Below are positions 9,968-19,792 of a stretch of 64,000 nt of DNA, piece after piece. The notes under the pieces are model-generated. The model saw only the letters and a program-made list of their open reading frames with translations. It made no database searches and had not been told where the DNA came from. The position numbers and the translations under genes were made by a program. Source of the stretch: Mycetohabitans rhizoxinica HKI 454 (GTDB taxonomy: Bacteria; Pseudomonadota; Gammaproteobacteria; Burkholderiales; Burkholderiaceae). The number at the start of each line of letters is the position of its first letter. Position 1 is the first letter of the stretch. Location: assembly GCF_000198775.1 (NCBI RefSeq), contig NC_014718.1:531881-595880 (forward strand). Direction: 5' to 3'.

Positions 9968-10394
9968 TGACATGACGGCGCGCAGCGGGCTGCCACGCGC
10001 TTGTACAACCTTGTGCGCCATCATTGCGCTTGCACAACCCTGTAGCACCATCATTTCGCGATCGGGATCGCCGCCTTCGCGGCCGGCTACGGCGCATTGA
10101 GGCCGCCGGCTGCCCCAGGCGTGCGTTGTCCGTCACCATGACGATTGTCGTGCCCGCCGGCTAGCCTTGTAGATTCTTCTCGACGCTGAAGGTACCTACG
10201 ACCCGCTTTGCGAGCGGCGCAGCAAAGCTACCGATAAAGTGATGTTGTTGTGCACGAACACCTTTCGACGTGCTGGGCATCGGCCATCAAAACAGGGCCG
10301 GCGCAAATGCAATACAGCACAAAGTGCTCGACGATAGCGTCGGGCAACGCCATGCTGGCCGATGTATCGGCCCTGTTGCTCGTGGCTCGGACCG
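9968..10394. other. Noncoding or decayed stretch
   Basis: No credible gene is seen. The right part may be the frameshifted 3' end of the regulator relic that follows on the minus strand. Confidence 0.35.
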
Positions 10395-10733
10395 TCAACC
10401 ATTCCAGTACGCCGCGCTCGTCGCCGCATCAATGCAGCGGCCCATTCGCGATCGTCCTACTCCAGCGCCGCGATGATCTGCCATGCTCGGTACACAACGG
10501 CACATGTAGCGGTTATTCGCAACACTCGCGATGGTCTCGTGAAAATCAGTGCCTACCGCAAAAATCTCCCGCCATTGGATTGCTCGCGTGAATTTATCCA
10601 GCCTGTACTCGACCGGCAGTTGCAACGCGATGCACACCGGATTGCCGTGTCTTATTTTCGCCCAACCGATATACGTCGATGGCGCGCGCCTATCGAAACC
10701 ATTTCGTCCGAAAATAATATGCACATTGTGCAT
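10395..10733 (-). pseudogene. GntR-family (FCD-type) regulator relic
   Basis: A minus-strand frame contains FAVGTDFHETIASVANNRYM, which fits the FCD ligand-binding core pattern (Asp, FHxxIA, then N) of GntR regulators. Neither the N-terminal HTH nor the C-terminal metal-binding His region is readable in the same frame. It is probably a decayed gene; a chance match is possible. Confidence 0.35.
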
Positions 10734-11250
10734 TCTTGTGGCCGTCGTATAAACGCGGTGATAATCCGCTCGCCTATTGCCGCGGCCAGCACGGTTTCAA
10801 CTAACGTGCGAGCGCCTAACGCGTCGCTAGTGACTCACGCCGTGCATGCCGACCGTACCGCGATATTGGGTTTGGTGCAGCAATTTACTTCTCAAGTTCA
10901 TTAATTGCTAACGCCAAAATACTGGAATGGAAAGGAATAAATTTATCAGTTTAAATTTGACCGCCGCATCACGGAACACATGAATACATTATTAAAATTC
11001 GAAGCGCGTGGCACCATTGTGCAAGCACGTTCCTCAACGAGGAAGCGTGCACGTGCCCATGTCGCGGCATTTCGCATGACACGCCGATCGCACGCGAGGT
11101 GACATTCTGCGCCGCTAATCTACTGTCACTGGTCTTCGCCGATCCGCTCAGCCGAATCCGCACCACGAACCCAATGCTGACAGACCGTTACACATCTCGA
11201 TCGACGCGCGCGCATGCGCTGCGTCAATCGAAAAAACAACAGGAATACGC
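10734..11250. other. Noncoding gap with AT-rich patch
   Basis: No gene is recognised. Around 10905-10960 the sequence is clearly AT-richer than its surroundings, suiting a promoter region or old insertion. The stretch just before 11251 should hold the promoter for the three-gene zinc-ribbon operon, but I cannot pick out definite hexamers. Confidence 0.35.
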
Positions 11251-12501
11251 ATGATTTCATGCGCCCACTGCAAGGCCAAACTAACCAATAGCCAGAAGTT
11301 CTGCAACACATGTGGCACGCCGGCCATGGCCGCCCCGAGCAAAGAAGCCAGGACAGCTTGCCGACATTGCGGGCATACGCTGCCCGCGCGTCAGCACTTC
11401 TGCAACAAGTGTGGTACGCCCGTCGCAGCTTCAACGAATATCGATAAGGTCGACGTCGAATCAAGCCTGCCGAGGGCCAGAACGCCCGTGGCTTCCCCGG
11501 CCGCCCACCATGGACCCGAGTCGCCCCCGGTCAAAACTCACCCGACAGACTTGCCTGACGTTCAGGCCGTATCGGCGAATGCAATAGCAAATACGCAGCA
11601 TGACGGCAACGGCAACGTCACTGGAGCGTCTGCCGCGCCGGATGATGTCGATGGCAAGCATTCGGCCCCGGCCCAGCTGAACGCCTCACGCCCAGCGGCC
11701 GCAGTCAACCAGCACGGTGACGCGGCTTCCGACACGGACGGCCGAATCACGCTTAAAGCACTGACCCAGCCCGCACCGACTGAGTCGGGTCCGTCGTCAC
11801 AACCGAGTTCATGCACCGGTACTGCGTTGGCCCCGAACACGCCGTGGCGGCGGACAGTGGCCATCGCGAGCGTCACGATCGTCGCGGCATGCGTTTGCGG
11901 CGCACTCTGGTGGCATAAGTATCACGCTGCTTCCACACAGGCCCCGGTCGCGGCATCGACCATTTCCAATTCGAGCATGAACGCTTCCGGTGCGGTAGCT
12001 TCCGAATTGGCGGCTGCCAACACGCCCACGTCGAACGCGGCTTCCTTAGGCACAGCAGCTTCGGACACGGCCGTCGCCACCACCGCCGCCCCGGCCACGA
12101 TGCTTTCAAACACACTGGCGAATGCGCCGGCGTCGGCGTTGGCTGAAACCGCCGCGGCGTCCACGCCAACCACAGCGGACCCCGCACCCGCAGCACGGGT
12201 TGCGCAGTCTCAATCAGCGGCAACGGCACCGGCCGAGCCCCCTGTCGTTGTGGCAGTGCCCCCCAAGCCGCGCCGTGCGCCCGAGCGCAAGTCGAACGCA
12301 ACGGCGCCCCCCGCATCCGCAATCAGCGGGCTACTCAGGCGCGCCAACGGCGATCTGTCGCGCGGCCAGTACGACAAAGCCATCGCGACAGCAGAGAGCG
12401 TGCTGATGCTTGACCCCGGTAACGGACAGGCGAAGGCGCTCGTTGCCCGAGCCAAGGCGCGGCAAATGGAAGCACTGCGAAATAGCAGCTCACTTGAGTG
12501 A
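11251..12501 (+). CDS. Double zinc-ribbon, single-pass membrane protein with TPR-like tail
   Basis: The 416-residue protein opens with two zinc ribbons (Cys 4, 7, 18, 21 and Cys 37, 40, 51, 54). A long Ala/Pro/Thr-rich linker follows, then one transmembrane segment at about 200-217 (VAIASVTIVAACVCGALWW), a low-complexity periplasmic stretch, and near the C-terminus a TPR-like helix pair (GDLSRGQYDKAIATAESVLMLDPGN). The N-terminus should be cytosolic and the tail periplasmic. It is first in an apparent operon with a lipoprotein and a second zinc-ribbon membrane protein, suggesting one envelope complex. Function is unknown. Confidence 0.75.
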   Translation: MISCAHCKAKLTNSQKFCNTCGTPAMAAPSKEARTACRHCGHTLPARQHFCNKCGTPVAASTNIDKVDVESSLPRARTPVASPAAHHGPESPPVKTHPTDLPDVQAVSANAIANTQHDGNGNVTGASAAPDDVDGKHSAPAQLNASRPAAAVNQHGDAASDTDGRITLKALTQPAPTESGPSSQPSSCTGTALAPNTPWRRTVAIASVTIVAACVCGALWWHKYHAASTQAPVAASTISNSSMNASGAVASELAAANTPTSNAASLGTAASDTAVATTAAPATMLSNTLANAPASALAETAAASTPTTADPAPAARVAQSQSAATAPAEPPVVVAVPPKPRRAPERKSNATAPPASAISGLLRRANGDLSRGQYDKAIATAESVLMLDPGNGQAKALVARAKARQMEALRNSSSLE

Positions 12502-12520
12502 CATATTGGAGAAGACTGAG

Positions 12521-13204
12521 ATGAAATTCCAGAAAACCCTGGCGGTGACCTGCGCGGTCACGTTGCTGGCAAGCGCCTGCGCCACTCAGAACGGTATGAA
12601 CACGGGCTCGACAGAAACCGTGTTGCGTTGCGCGGCACTGGGCGCCGGCGGCGCAATCGTTGGTGCACTGCTCGGCGGCACGAAAGGCGCGCTCAGCGGC
12701 GCGACGGCCGGGCTCGCCGCGTGCGCCGTAATCGAAGTGGAGACGCGGCAGACTAAGACGTCCGCCGAAGTCGATCGCGAATATCGTGCAAGCAATCGCA
12801 ATAGCCTGCCGACGTACGCGAAGATCGATGCCTACACTACCACGGTAACGCCGCGCACGGCCATCAAGACCGGTGAGCCGATTAAGCTGCAATCGCAGAT
12901 CCGCGCGGTATCGGGCACGAACGAGGCTGTGCAGGAAGTGAAGGAAGTGGTGACCGTCTACGCCCCTTCTGGCCAAGCATTCAAGCGCGGCGAAAAGATT
13001 GTCAACGCAGCACCCGGCAGCGGCGAATTCGACAACAGTTTCACGTTGAAGCTACCGGCCGGTGCGCCGCAAGGCACGTACACACTCAAGAGCCAGGTCG
13101 TGCTGAACGGCAAGCCAGGCTCGACCCGTCAATCGAGCGTCCAGCTTGCCCAGGTCGAGGGTGTCACCGTCGTTGCGCTGCTCGACGCACCCGCCGAACG
13201 CTAA
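12521..13204 (+). CDS. Outer-membrane lipoprotein with glycine zipper
   Basis: This 227-residue protein has a lipoprotein signal peptide ending in LLASAC, with Cys about residue 19 as the lipidated residue. A glycine zipper (GAGGAIVGALLGGTKGALSG) follows, then a long soluble domain with Ig-like strand character. The ATG at 12521 has a GGAGAAG-type ribosome-binding site eight bases upstream; earlier in-frame starts would spoil the signal peptide. It lies 19 bases after the zinc-ribbon gene and 29 before the next membrane gene. The family is not named; the role may be envelope structure. Confidence 0.8.
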   Translation: MKFQKTLAVTCAVTLLASACATQNGMNTGSTETVLRCAALGAGGAIVGALLGGTKGALSGATAGLAACAVIEVETRQTKTSAEVDREYRASNRNSLPTYAKIDAYTTTVTPRTAIKTGEPIKLQSQIRAVSGTNEAVQEVKEVVTVYAPSGQAFKRGEKIVNAAPGSGEFDNSFTLKLPAGAPQGTYTLKSQVVLNGKPGSTRQSSVQLAQVEGVTVVALLDAPAER

Positions 13205-13233
13205 GCCGGCTCAAAATCGAAAGGAGATTGACG

Positions 13234-14478
13234 ATGTCCATGACCGACCACACGCTAGCAACAGGCCAGTTCGGACTGCTGCGTGCAGCCGAAGCGGTGA
13301 CGAACTGGCGCGCGCTAGCCATGTGCGCGCTCTCCGTCGTCGCGACGATGCTCATTGGCATGCTTACGATGCAGATGCTGCGCCACAGTATCATGCTTGG
13401 CTTGCCGTTCATCCTTGCAACGATCGCCGCGATGATCGTTGGCTATTCGGCAGTCGGCATCATCCTGATGCGTGGTGCACAGGGCGAACGCGTTGGCTTT
13501 ATCGATGCGCTGCGTCAGGCTGCGCTCACCGCGCACCGGTTCGTCGGTGTCGGCGCCCTGCTCGGCACCGGCTGGCTGGCGCTACTGCTGGCGCTGCTGT
13601 TCGTATTCTTCGTCTGCAAGATCCCTGGTGTCGGCCCACTACTGTACGCGATCGCCTATCCGATTGCAGCAATCGTGGCGGGTGCCGCCTTTGCCGGTAT
13701 GTGGTACGTCGGCTACCCGCTCGCGGCCCCTGCGATTTGGCAGGGCAACTCGACACTGCAGACTACCGCGCGCCTGCTGCACATAGGCCGTCATCAACTG
13801 CTTGGCATGATCATTCAAATGTTCATGCTGCTGTTGCTCGTCGGCGTTCTATCCATTATCGTGTTCGGCATTCTTGGCACCGGCATGGTGATCGCGTCGT
13901 CGGCATCGATGGGGGTGGGCATCAGGCCGTTAAGTGGTCTGTTCGACCTGCTCAGTGGCCTCGGCAGGGTTGACGGATTTGGCGGGCTCAGCACTTTCGA
14001 CGGCCAATACGGCGGCTATGGCATGAACGGCAATGCGATGGGCAGCGCGTCCGGCAACGGCTTAGACCGCCATAGCATAGCGTACCTTGGGTCGTTCGGC
14101 TTCGGCAACGGCCTGTTGATCGCGATCGGCCTGGTCATTCCCTTTTTGACGTTCGTGAACGGGACGTGCCTTATCTATCTGCAAACCGCCAGTGGCATCG
14201 ACGTTTCGGTTACCGAAAGGAAGCTAAGGCAGCGCGTCGCCGACGCAAGGAGACGGGCTAGGCAGGCGCGCGCGGCTTATGCGAGCGGCGCGATGACGAA
14301 CCCGCCCGCTGCGCCGCACGGTGCGTCGCCGCACGCCCCGACGCCCACGTCGCGTGACACGGCGACGCACCCTACGCCAAGCGACAACAACGGCGCCACG
14401 ACGTGCACGCAATGCCACAAGCCGATGGGCGAGGAAGACCTGTTCTGCGGCGAGTGCGGCACGCGGCGCCAGGCCTAA
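13234..14478 (+). CDS. Multi-pass membrane protein with C-terminal zinc ribbon
   Basis: The 414-residue protein has about six hydrophobic segments within residues 25-330, interrupted near 235-280 by a Gly-rich loop (GFGGLSTFDGQYGGYG). A basic, Pro-rich cytosolic tail ends in a zinc ribbon, CTQCHKPMGEEDLFCGECG. The start at 13234 is seven bases after AAGGAG. It closes the operon begun at 11251: first gene with zinc ribbons at the N-terminus, this one at the C-terminus, and a lipoprotein between. The arrangement suggests a trans-envelope assembly; no function is known to me. Confidence 0.75.
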   Translation: MSMTDHTLATGQFGLLRAAEAVTNWRALAMCALSVVATMLIGMLTMQMLRHSIMLGLPFILATIAAMIVGYSAVGIILMRGAQGERVGFIDALRQAALTAHRFVGVGALLGTGWLALLLALLFVFFVCKIPGVGPLLYAIAYPIAAIVAGAAFAGMWYVGYPLAAPAIWQGNSTLQTTARLLHIGRHQLLGMIIQMFMLLLLVGVLSIIVFGILGTGMVIASSASMGVGIRPLSGLFDLLSGLGRVDGFGGLSTFDGQYGGYGMNGNAMGSASGNGLDRHSIAYLGSFGFGNGLLIAIGLVIPFLTFVNGTCLIYLQTASGIDVSVTERKLRQRVADARRRARQARAAYASGAMTNPPAAPHGASPHAPTPTSRDTATHPTPSDNNGATTCTQCHKPMGEEDLFCGECGTRRQA

Positions 14479-14683
14479 CGGTTACATGCTAACGGTTATG
14501 GGAATCGGCGGCCTGCCTGTTGGCCACGGCCCTCGCGTTCGCCGTACAGGCCGCGATTAACGTGCGGTCGCCTGCCGGGGCGCGGCAGCAAACCGCAACG
14601 ACGACGGCGGGCGGATACTGCATGGCATCGGGCGGCAGACCGTCGCAGCCGGCATCGGGCTGGCCGACTGACCGAGGCAATTC

Positions 14684-14860
14684 ATGGCAGACACCGACGC
14701 GACACCGAACGGGGATCCGGCCTATATCGTCAGTTTGGCAGAACGACCGGTTGCAGACGTCTATTCCGGCCGGCAATCGATCGTGGACCGTTGCGGCGCG
14801 TTGGTGGGCTACAAACTGCTATTCCGACATGAGCAGGACGACATAACGAGGCGATATGCA
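14684..14860 (+). pseudogene. EAL-HDOD signalling protein, N-terminal relic
   Basis: From ATG 14684 the frame reads VYSGRQSIVDRCGALVGYKLLFR, the start of YuxH-type EAL-HDOD proteins (normally V.ARQPI.D....V.GYELLFR). The match stops after about 55 residues, and the rest of the frame overlaps the AtuA-like small gene antisense. It is a truncated relic. Confidence 0.5.
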
Positions 14861-14912
14861 CTACCGCCGTGCCCGGCCTGGACTGCCAGCAGGCCGGTGG
14901 TCCGCGAAAGCG

Positions 14913-15230
14913 TTAGACATCCTCGGCGTCTTCGAGATCCAGGTCAAGCAGCACACTGCTCAGCGACTTGCCATGCGCGTCCAACGCAAGCGATCGAGTC
15001 ACGCCGCCACCGAGCGCATGTTGGGCAACGAAGTTGAACGCCGCGAGCCTCGGCAATTCGTAGCGGATGACGTCGCCCCGTACCACGTCCCGAAGGTGAG
15101 CTTTCACCCGCTCGGCCGACAGCGTGCGACGCAGATACTCATAGTGGCGACTGTCGTAACATATGACCGATATGTTCAACGTATCCCCCTTGTCACCGGT
15201 ACGCGAGTGAGCTAGATCCCGCAACTTCAT
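14913..15230 (-). CDS. AtuA-like small subunit (ferredoxin-fold domain)
   Basis: The 105-residue protein starts MKLRDLAHSRTGDKGDTLNIS and matches the short companion domain found fused to or beside AtuA/DUF1446 proteins. Its ATG lies one base after the stop of the upstream AtuA-like gene, so the two are translationally coupled. The frame is open further upstream, but that part overlaps the neighbour and lacks family similarity. It likely forms a complex with the large protein, acting on a branched or hydroxylated acyl-CoA; the substrate is not known. Confidence 0.8.
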   Translation of the reverse strand: MKLRDLAHSRTGDKGDTLNISVICYDSRHYEYLRRTLSAERVKAHLRDVVRGDVIRYELPRLAAFNFVAQHALGGGVTRSLALDAHGKSLSSVLLDLDLEDAEDV

Positions 15231-15231
15231 C

Positions 15232-16608
15232 TTATGCCTCCACGAATTCGAATGTCGGGTGCACATGTGCCCTTGGCAACAAGATCGATTGCACGGCGAG
15301 TACCTCGCGTGTTGTCTTGCTGACGCCACCGCCGCCCGCAGGACCATTGGTATAGAGCGTCTCCACCTCATTGCCGATGCGCATCGCATCCCCAATCGAC
15401 GCAGTCCGTCCCGCGACGCGCGCCCGAACTTCGTATGGCTCACCGTCGCGCGTTCCCGCGCGTCCAGACAGGGCGTTCACGCCAATCAGGTCAAGCCGCA
15501 GCTCCCGGGTTTCAACGCCGGTCAGTTGCAGCCGTTCACGCACGATATCGAGTGCGGCGCGCGCCCGCGCCAACGCGCCCGGGCCACAGTACGAGATCTG
15601 TCCTTCGCCGATGAAGCCATCCAGATAACCGACCGAGACCTTCAGCGTATCGGTGTGCGCCGTACCACGGCCGCCGGTCAGACGGACACGATCGGGCGCT
15701 TCTTCCAATACCCGGACCTCGGTGAAATCCGCCACGACGTCAGGTTGCACGTAGCGACTCGGGTCATGGATCTCATAGAGCAATTGCTCCTTGCACGTTG
15801 CCTCGGTCACTCGACCGCCGGCGGCGGGCAATTTTGTTATGACGGCGGCTCCATCCGCGCAAACCTCGGCGATCGGAAACCCCAGGCGGGCAAGATGGGG
15901 TACGTCTTTGAAACCCGGATCGGCAAAATAACCGCCTGTGACCTGGCCCGCACACTCCAGCAAGTGCCCGATGACAGTGGCTTGCCCGAGCCTATCCCAG
16001 TCATCCCTGTTCCAGCCGAACTCATGAATCAGCGGTGCGATGAAAAGCGCCGGATCGGCGACGCGTCCCGTCAGCACAACATCCGCACCGGCCGCCAGCG
16101 CGGCGATGATCGGCGCCGCGCCCAGATAAGCGTTCGCCGACACAAGCCGCTCAGCGTACGACGCTACGCTGTCACCCGACTCCTCAAAATAGAAGTTGCC
16201 CTGTCGTACGACGTCTAGCACGTCATCTCCTGTCACCGCGGCAATCTTCAAGCCGTCCAGGTCTAATGATCGAGCGATCTGGGCTGTCTTGCGCGCAGCC
16301 GCAAGCGGATTGGCCGCGCCCATGTTGGAGATGATTTGCACGCCGTTACGCGCTGCGACAGGCAGAACGGCCATCATGCGTGCCTCAAGCAGCGGGTCAT
16401 AGCCCAGTTCTGGGTTACTGCGCCGCATTTGCTGGGCGATGGCGATCGTTCTCTCCGCGAGACATTCGAATACGAGATAGTCTAGTTCGCCGTATTCGGC
16501 CAGTTCGACAGCGGGCTCTATCCGGTCGCCCGAATATCCGGCGCCCGCACCGACGCGCACTCGGCGCGGATCGTGAGTTACAGCCATGGCCTCATTCTCC
16601 ATCAACAC
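15232..16608 (-). CDS. AtuA-like (DUF1446) acyl-CoA metabolism protein
   Basis: This protein of about 450 residues belongs to the acyclic terpene utilisation AtuA family: RVGAGAGYSGDRIEPAVELA at the N-terminus, then SNMGAANPLAA, VLTGRVADPALF, GHLLECAGQVTGGYFADPG and TNGPAGGGG. AtuA takes part in citronellol/geraniol degradation in Pseudomonas, but many homologues have unknown substrates. Start choice is between 16608 and the ATG at 16587 (MAVTHD), the latter fitting the family better. It sits directly between a CitMHS transporter gene and the small AtuA-like gene in one minus-strand operon, suggesting uptake and processing of an organic acid. Confidence 0.85.
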   Translation of the reverse strand: MLMENEAMAVTHDPRRVRVGAGAGYSGDRIEPAVELAEYGELDYLVFECLAERTIAIAQQMRRSNPELGYDPLLEARMMAVLPVAARNGVQIISNMGAANPLAAARKTAQIARSLDLDGLKIAAVTGDDVLDVVRQGNFYFEESGDSVASYAERLVSANAYLGAAPIIAALAAGADVVLTGRVADPALFIAPLIHEFGWNRDDWDRLGQATVIGHLLECAGQVTGGYFADPGFKDVPHLARLGFPIAEVCADGAAVITKLPAAGGRVTEATCKEQLLYEIHDPSRYVQPDVVADFTEVRVLEEAPDRVRLTGGRGTAHTDTLKVSVGYLDGFIGEGQISYCGPGALARARAALDIVRERLQLTGVETRELRLDLIGVNALSGRAGTRDGEPYEVRARVAGRTASIGDAMRIGNEVETLYTNGPAGGGGVSKTTREVLAVQSILLPRAHVHPTFEFVEA

Positions 16609-17913
16609 TCACAAGGGGAAAACGCCCAGTACGACTGCTGCGACAGTCATGACAATCGAAGCACCAAACAACAGAGGGAAGCTAAATTTCTGGTGATCGG
16701 CGAGATCGATACCACACAATCCGACCACGAGGAATGTGGCAGGCGTGAGTGGACTAACGGGAAATCCCGTGGTCATTTGTCCGAGCAACGCTGCTTGCGC
16801 GACCTGCAACGCAGGCACACCAAGGTGCCCCGCCACTTCGGCAACAACCGGTAATACACCAAAATAGAACGAGTCAGGATCAAACAGCATGCTGAGCGGC
16901 ATCGCTATGAGCCCGAGCGTAAAAGGGATATGGCTAGCCATCTCTTGGGGCACCAGGCCCACTGCAGAGTGAGCCATCGCTTTGAGCATGCCACTACCTT
17001 GCAGCACTCCGGTAAAAACGCCCGCCGCCAGTAGAATGCCGGCCATCATCAATGCGGCTCGCGCATGCGCATCGATACGATTACGCTGCATCTCGACATT
17101 CGGATAGTTGACCACTAAGGCAATGCATAGCCCGACCATAAACACTATTGCAGGCGGCACTTTGTCTCCCATCGCCACCAACGTGCCAAGCACGCTTATT
17201 GTAAGGCCGACGTTAAACCAAAAATACTGAGGACGACGTACCTTCATTTCTTCGGGTGTGAGCTTGCGCTCGGGTATCGGTATTGGCTTGGTGAGGCGCG
17301 TGAATCCAAGTCGCTTTTCCTCGCGACGACCAAGCAGATATGCGGTACCAAATACGAACACCAACCCAATCGCCTGGACTGGTATGAGCGGGTTGAAGAT
17401 CGACGAAACGGGCAAATTCAACGATGCGGATGCCCGGATCGTGGGCCCTGTCCACGGTAAAAAGTTAATCCCCGCCGCCATTGATACAGCTGCCGCCAAC
17501 ACACGACGATCCATCTTCAAGCGATCGTAAAGTGGCAGCATCGCTGGAATGGTTACGAGGAAACACACTGCACCTGAACCGTCGAGATGGATCAGTAACG
17601 CCAGCAGTGTCGTTCCTATGACGATGCGTGTCGGCCTCGTACCAACCGCTCTTAGGATGCGATCGATAATCGGATCAAGCATACCGGCGTCCGTGACCGT
17701 TCCGAAATAAAGAATCGCAAATATGAACATGCCAACGACCGGCGCCATGTTTCTTAAGCCGTCGATCACGAACTTGCAAGTCTGCCACCCAAAGCCTCCG
17801 ATCAACGACGCAGCAATGGGCACCACAATCAGCGCTACCAGCGGCGACATTCGCTTCGAAAGGATAACTGCGAGCAAGACCACGATAGTAGCGAATCCTA
17901 GCAACGGCAACAT
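16609..17913 (-). CDS. CitMHS-family divalent metal-citrate/proton symporter
   Basis: The 434-residue, roughly 12-segment membrane protein matches the CitMHS family, which imports citrate or related acids complexed with Mg or Ca. Typical features are the N-terminal MLPLLGFATIVVLLAVI, LLIHLDGSGAVCFLVTIPAM, INFLPWTGPTIRAS and, near the C-terminus, FDPDSFYFGVLPVVAE and TGFPVSPLTPATFLVVGL. It starts the operon with the two AtuA-like genes, and its stop abuts the next start. The expected divergent LysR regulator at 18020 is broken, so expression may be unregulated. Confidence 0.9.
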   Translation of the reverse strand: MLPLLGFATIVVLLAVILSKRMSPLVALIVVPIAASLIGGFGWQTCKFVIDGLRNMAPVVGMFIFAILYFGTVTDAGMLDPIIDRILRAVGTRPTRIVIGTTLLALLIHLDGSGAVCFLVTIPAMLPLYDRLKMDRRVLAAAVSMAAGINFLPWTGPTIRASASLNLPVSSIFNPLIPVQAIGLVFVFGTAYLLGRREEKRLGFTRLTKPIPIPERKLTPEEMKVRRPQYFWFNVGLTISVLGTLVAMGDKVPPAIVFMVGLCIALVVNYPNVEMQRNRIDAHARAALMMAGILLAAGVFTGVLQGSGMLKAMAHSAVGLVPQEMASHIPFTLGLIAMPLSMLFDPDSFYFGVLPVVAEVAGHLGVPALQVAQAALLGQMTTGFPVSPLTPATFLVVGLCGIDLADHQKFSFPLLFGASIVMTVAAVVLGVFPL

Positions 17914-18019
17914 GATCGGTCCATGGTTTGTCGTTCAACTCGACCAAGAATATTTTCATCCATCGGATAAATCAATTGAAATAATTTAATCGCAGCATTC
18001 GAAAACACAACGGATATAA

Positions 18020-18829
18020 GACTGCGCTAACCTTCCAGGTTCGCAGGTTGGAAGAGGCGGTGGGCACGCGCCTACTTGACGCAACAGTCGTAAAGTGGCG
18101 ATGCACCCGTGGGACGTGCATTGCTTCCTGCGCTGAAGCAATCGCTGCATGATATGGAAAAGTGCTGGTTGACGCACGCACGTTGGGCGGCGGTTTGAGC
18201 GGTGTTGTGCGGATCGCTTGCCTGCCGACGTTTGCCGCCAGCCTTCTGCCTGGGTTAATTCAGGAGCTAAGGGCGGATATGCCACGCATCAGTTTCTATC
18301 TCCGCGACGTGGTGGCTAGCACCGTCAACACATTGGTGCGCAGCGAGGAGGCCGACATTGGCTGACCGGCGCAGACTCGCTCGACACCGCTTTCGAGGTC
18401 TTGTATTCTGGTGTCGATCGCCTTGTCGCGGTGTTTCCGATGGACCATCCGCATGCCCGGCGACAGCACATCGGATTGGACCATCTGTTAAGCGAACCAC
18501 TGGTGCTCATGGTGCAGGGCACGAGCGTGCGAGCGATCGTAGATGCCGCCCTGGCCAACGCCAGTTCAACGCCGGATATTTCGTGCGAGCCGACGTACAT
18601 GATGACGGCCGTCGCCATGGTGCGCAGCGGGCTCGGAATTACGATCTTGCCCAGCAATGCACGCGAGGTCCGGGCCGAGCCGGGACTCGTGGTGCGGCCC
18701 ATCGCAGACGAGGCGTTTGTCTGTCCGATTGCGCTGGTTAAAATGCGAAGCCGTACTCTGCCACCCGTAACGGAGCGATTTGTATCGGCGTTGCGGCGCA
18801 AGCTCAATGACGGCACAACATTGGCGTAG
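18020..18829 (+). pseudogene. LysR-family regulator pseudogene
   Basis: Remnants in order are the recognition-helix end QVRRLEEAVGTRLLDAT, a hinge and ligand-domain part GVVRIACLPTFAASLLPGLIQEL to about 18362, and a C-terminal part VDRLVAVFPMDHP... to SALRRKLNDG ending at 18829. They lie in different frames with stops between them (for example TGA at 18363), and the first part of the HTH is missing. Its position divergent to the CitMHS-AtuA operon indicates a lost specific activator. Confidence 0.75.
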
Positions 18830-18984
18830 GCTGGGTCGGCAGTCGGCCTAGCTCAGCAAGCACAGATCGATAAAAATTCTCAAGGCATGCTGATCGTTCC
18901 GGGCCCGTAAGGCAGGCACGATGGTCCACTAAGAGTCGCTAACGCAACCTGGACGTCAGGCTGTAAAGCCCGTATCCTGGGGTT

Positions 18985-19269
18985 ATGGCAAGACGCAAAA
19001 TCAGCAATGAATTGTGGGCGGTGCTGGAGCCGTTGATTCCAGCGTTCACGCCCTCACCCAAAGGCGGGCGTCGGCGCACTGTTGACGACCGGGCGGCATT
19101 GAACGGCATCGTGTATGTCCTGCATACAGGCATTGCATGGGAAGACTTGCCGCAGGAGCTCGGCTTCGGCAGCGGCATGACATGCTGGCGACGATTGCGC
19201 CACTGGCAGGCCGCAGGCGTGTGGAGCAAGCTGCACCTGGCGATGCTTTGCCGGTTGCGTGAAACATGA
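18985..19269 (+). CDS. IS5-family transposase, N-terminal frame
   Basis: The 94-residue frame carries the DUF4096-type N-terminal domain of IS427-group transposases (ISNELWAVLEPLIP, GGRRRTVDDRAALNGI, GIAWEDLPQELGFGSGMTCWRRL). It ends in a TGA at 19267-19269 and overlaps the second frame. A normal full-length product would need a frameshift; no obvious A-rich slippery site is visible at the overlap, so this may be a mutation. Confidence 0.8.
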   Translation: MARRKISNELWAVLEPLIPAFTPSPKGGRRRTVDDRAALNGIVYVLHTGIAWEDLPQELGFGSGMTCWRRLRHWQAAGVWSKLHLAMLCRLRET

Positions 19270-19792
19270 CCAGATTGATTGGCAGCGAGCGAGCTTGGAT
19301 GCGGCCAGCGTTGCCAGCCCCCGGGGGGGCCAGGAAACCGGCCCCAACCCGACAGACCGGGGCAAACTGGGGAGCAAACGGCATCTGGTCGTAGACGCCC
19401 GAGGCGTTCCTTTGGCTATCACAGTCACGGGTGCCAATCGGCATGATTCGATGGCGTTTGAGCGCACCCTCGATACCCTCCCAGCCGTGCCGGGCTTGAA
19501 CGGTTCGCCGCGCAAACGCCCGGGCAAACTGCATGCGGACAAGGGCTACGACTTTGCCCGCTGCCGACGCTATCTGAAGCAACGCGTAATCACTGCACGC
19601 ATCGCCCGTCGCGGCGTAGAAAAGCGCGAGCGGCTCGGACGGCATCGCTGGGTAGTCGAGCGCACGCACGCCTGGTTTGCCGGTTTTGGTAAGCTGCGCA
19701 TTCGCTTCGAGCGGCGTCTGGACATTCATATCGCCTTGCTCCGCTTGGCCGCTGCTGTTATCTGTTCGCGCTTTGTGGACGACTTGTGTTAG
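19259..19792 (+). CDS. IS5-family transposase, catalytic frame
   Basis: The 177-residue frame continues the transposase from a GTG: TDRGKLGSKRHLVVD with the first catalytic Asp downstream, ADKGYDFARCRRYL, and RHRWVVERTHAWFAGFGKLRIRFERR, the conserved C-terminal block with the catalytic Glu. It is shifted +1 relative to the upstream frame. A run of seven G near 19323 could also be an indel site. The stop lies six bases before the right end. Confidence 0.8.
   Translation: MKHDQIDWQRASLDAASVASPRGGQETGPNPTDRGKLGSKRHLVVDARGVPLAITVTGANRHDSMAFERTLDTLPAVPGLNGSPRKRPGKLHADKGYDFARCRRYLKQRVITARIARRGVEKRERLGRHRWVVERTHAWFAGFGKLRIRFERRLDIHIALLRLAAAVICSRFVDDLC

Noticed and set aside
15231..15443. Longer start for the AtuA-like small gene
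   Set aside because: The extra 71 residues overlap the upstream gene antiparallel in frame only and show no family similarity; MKLRDL is the normal start.
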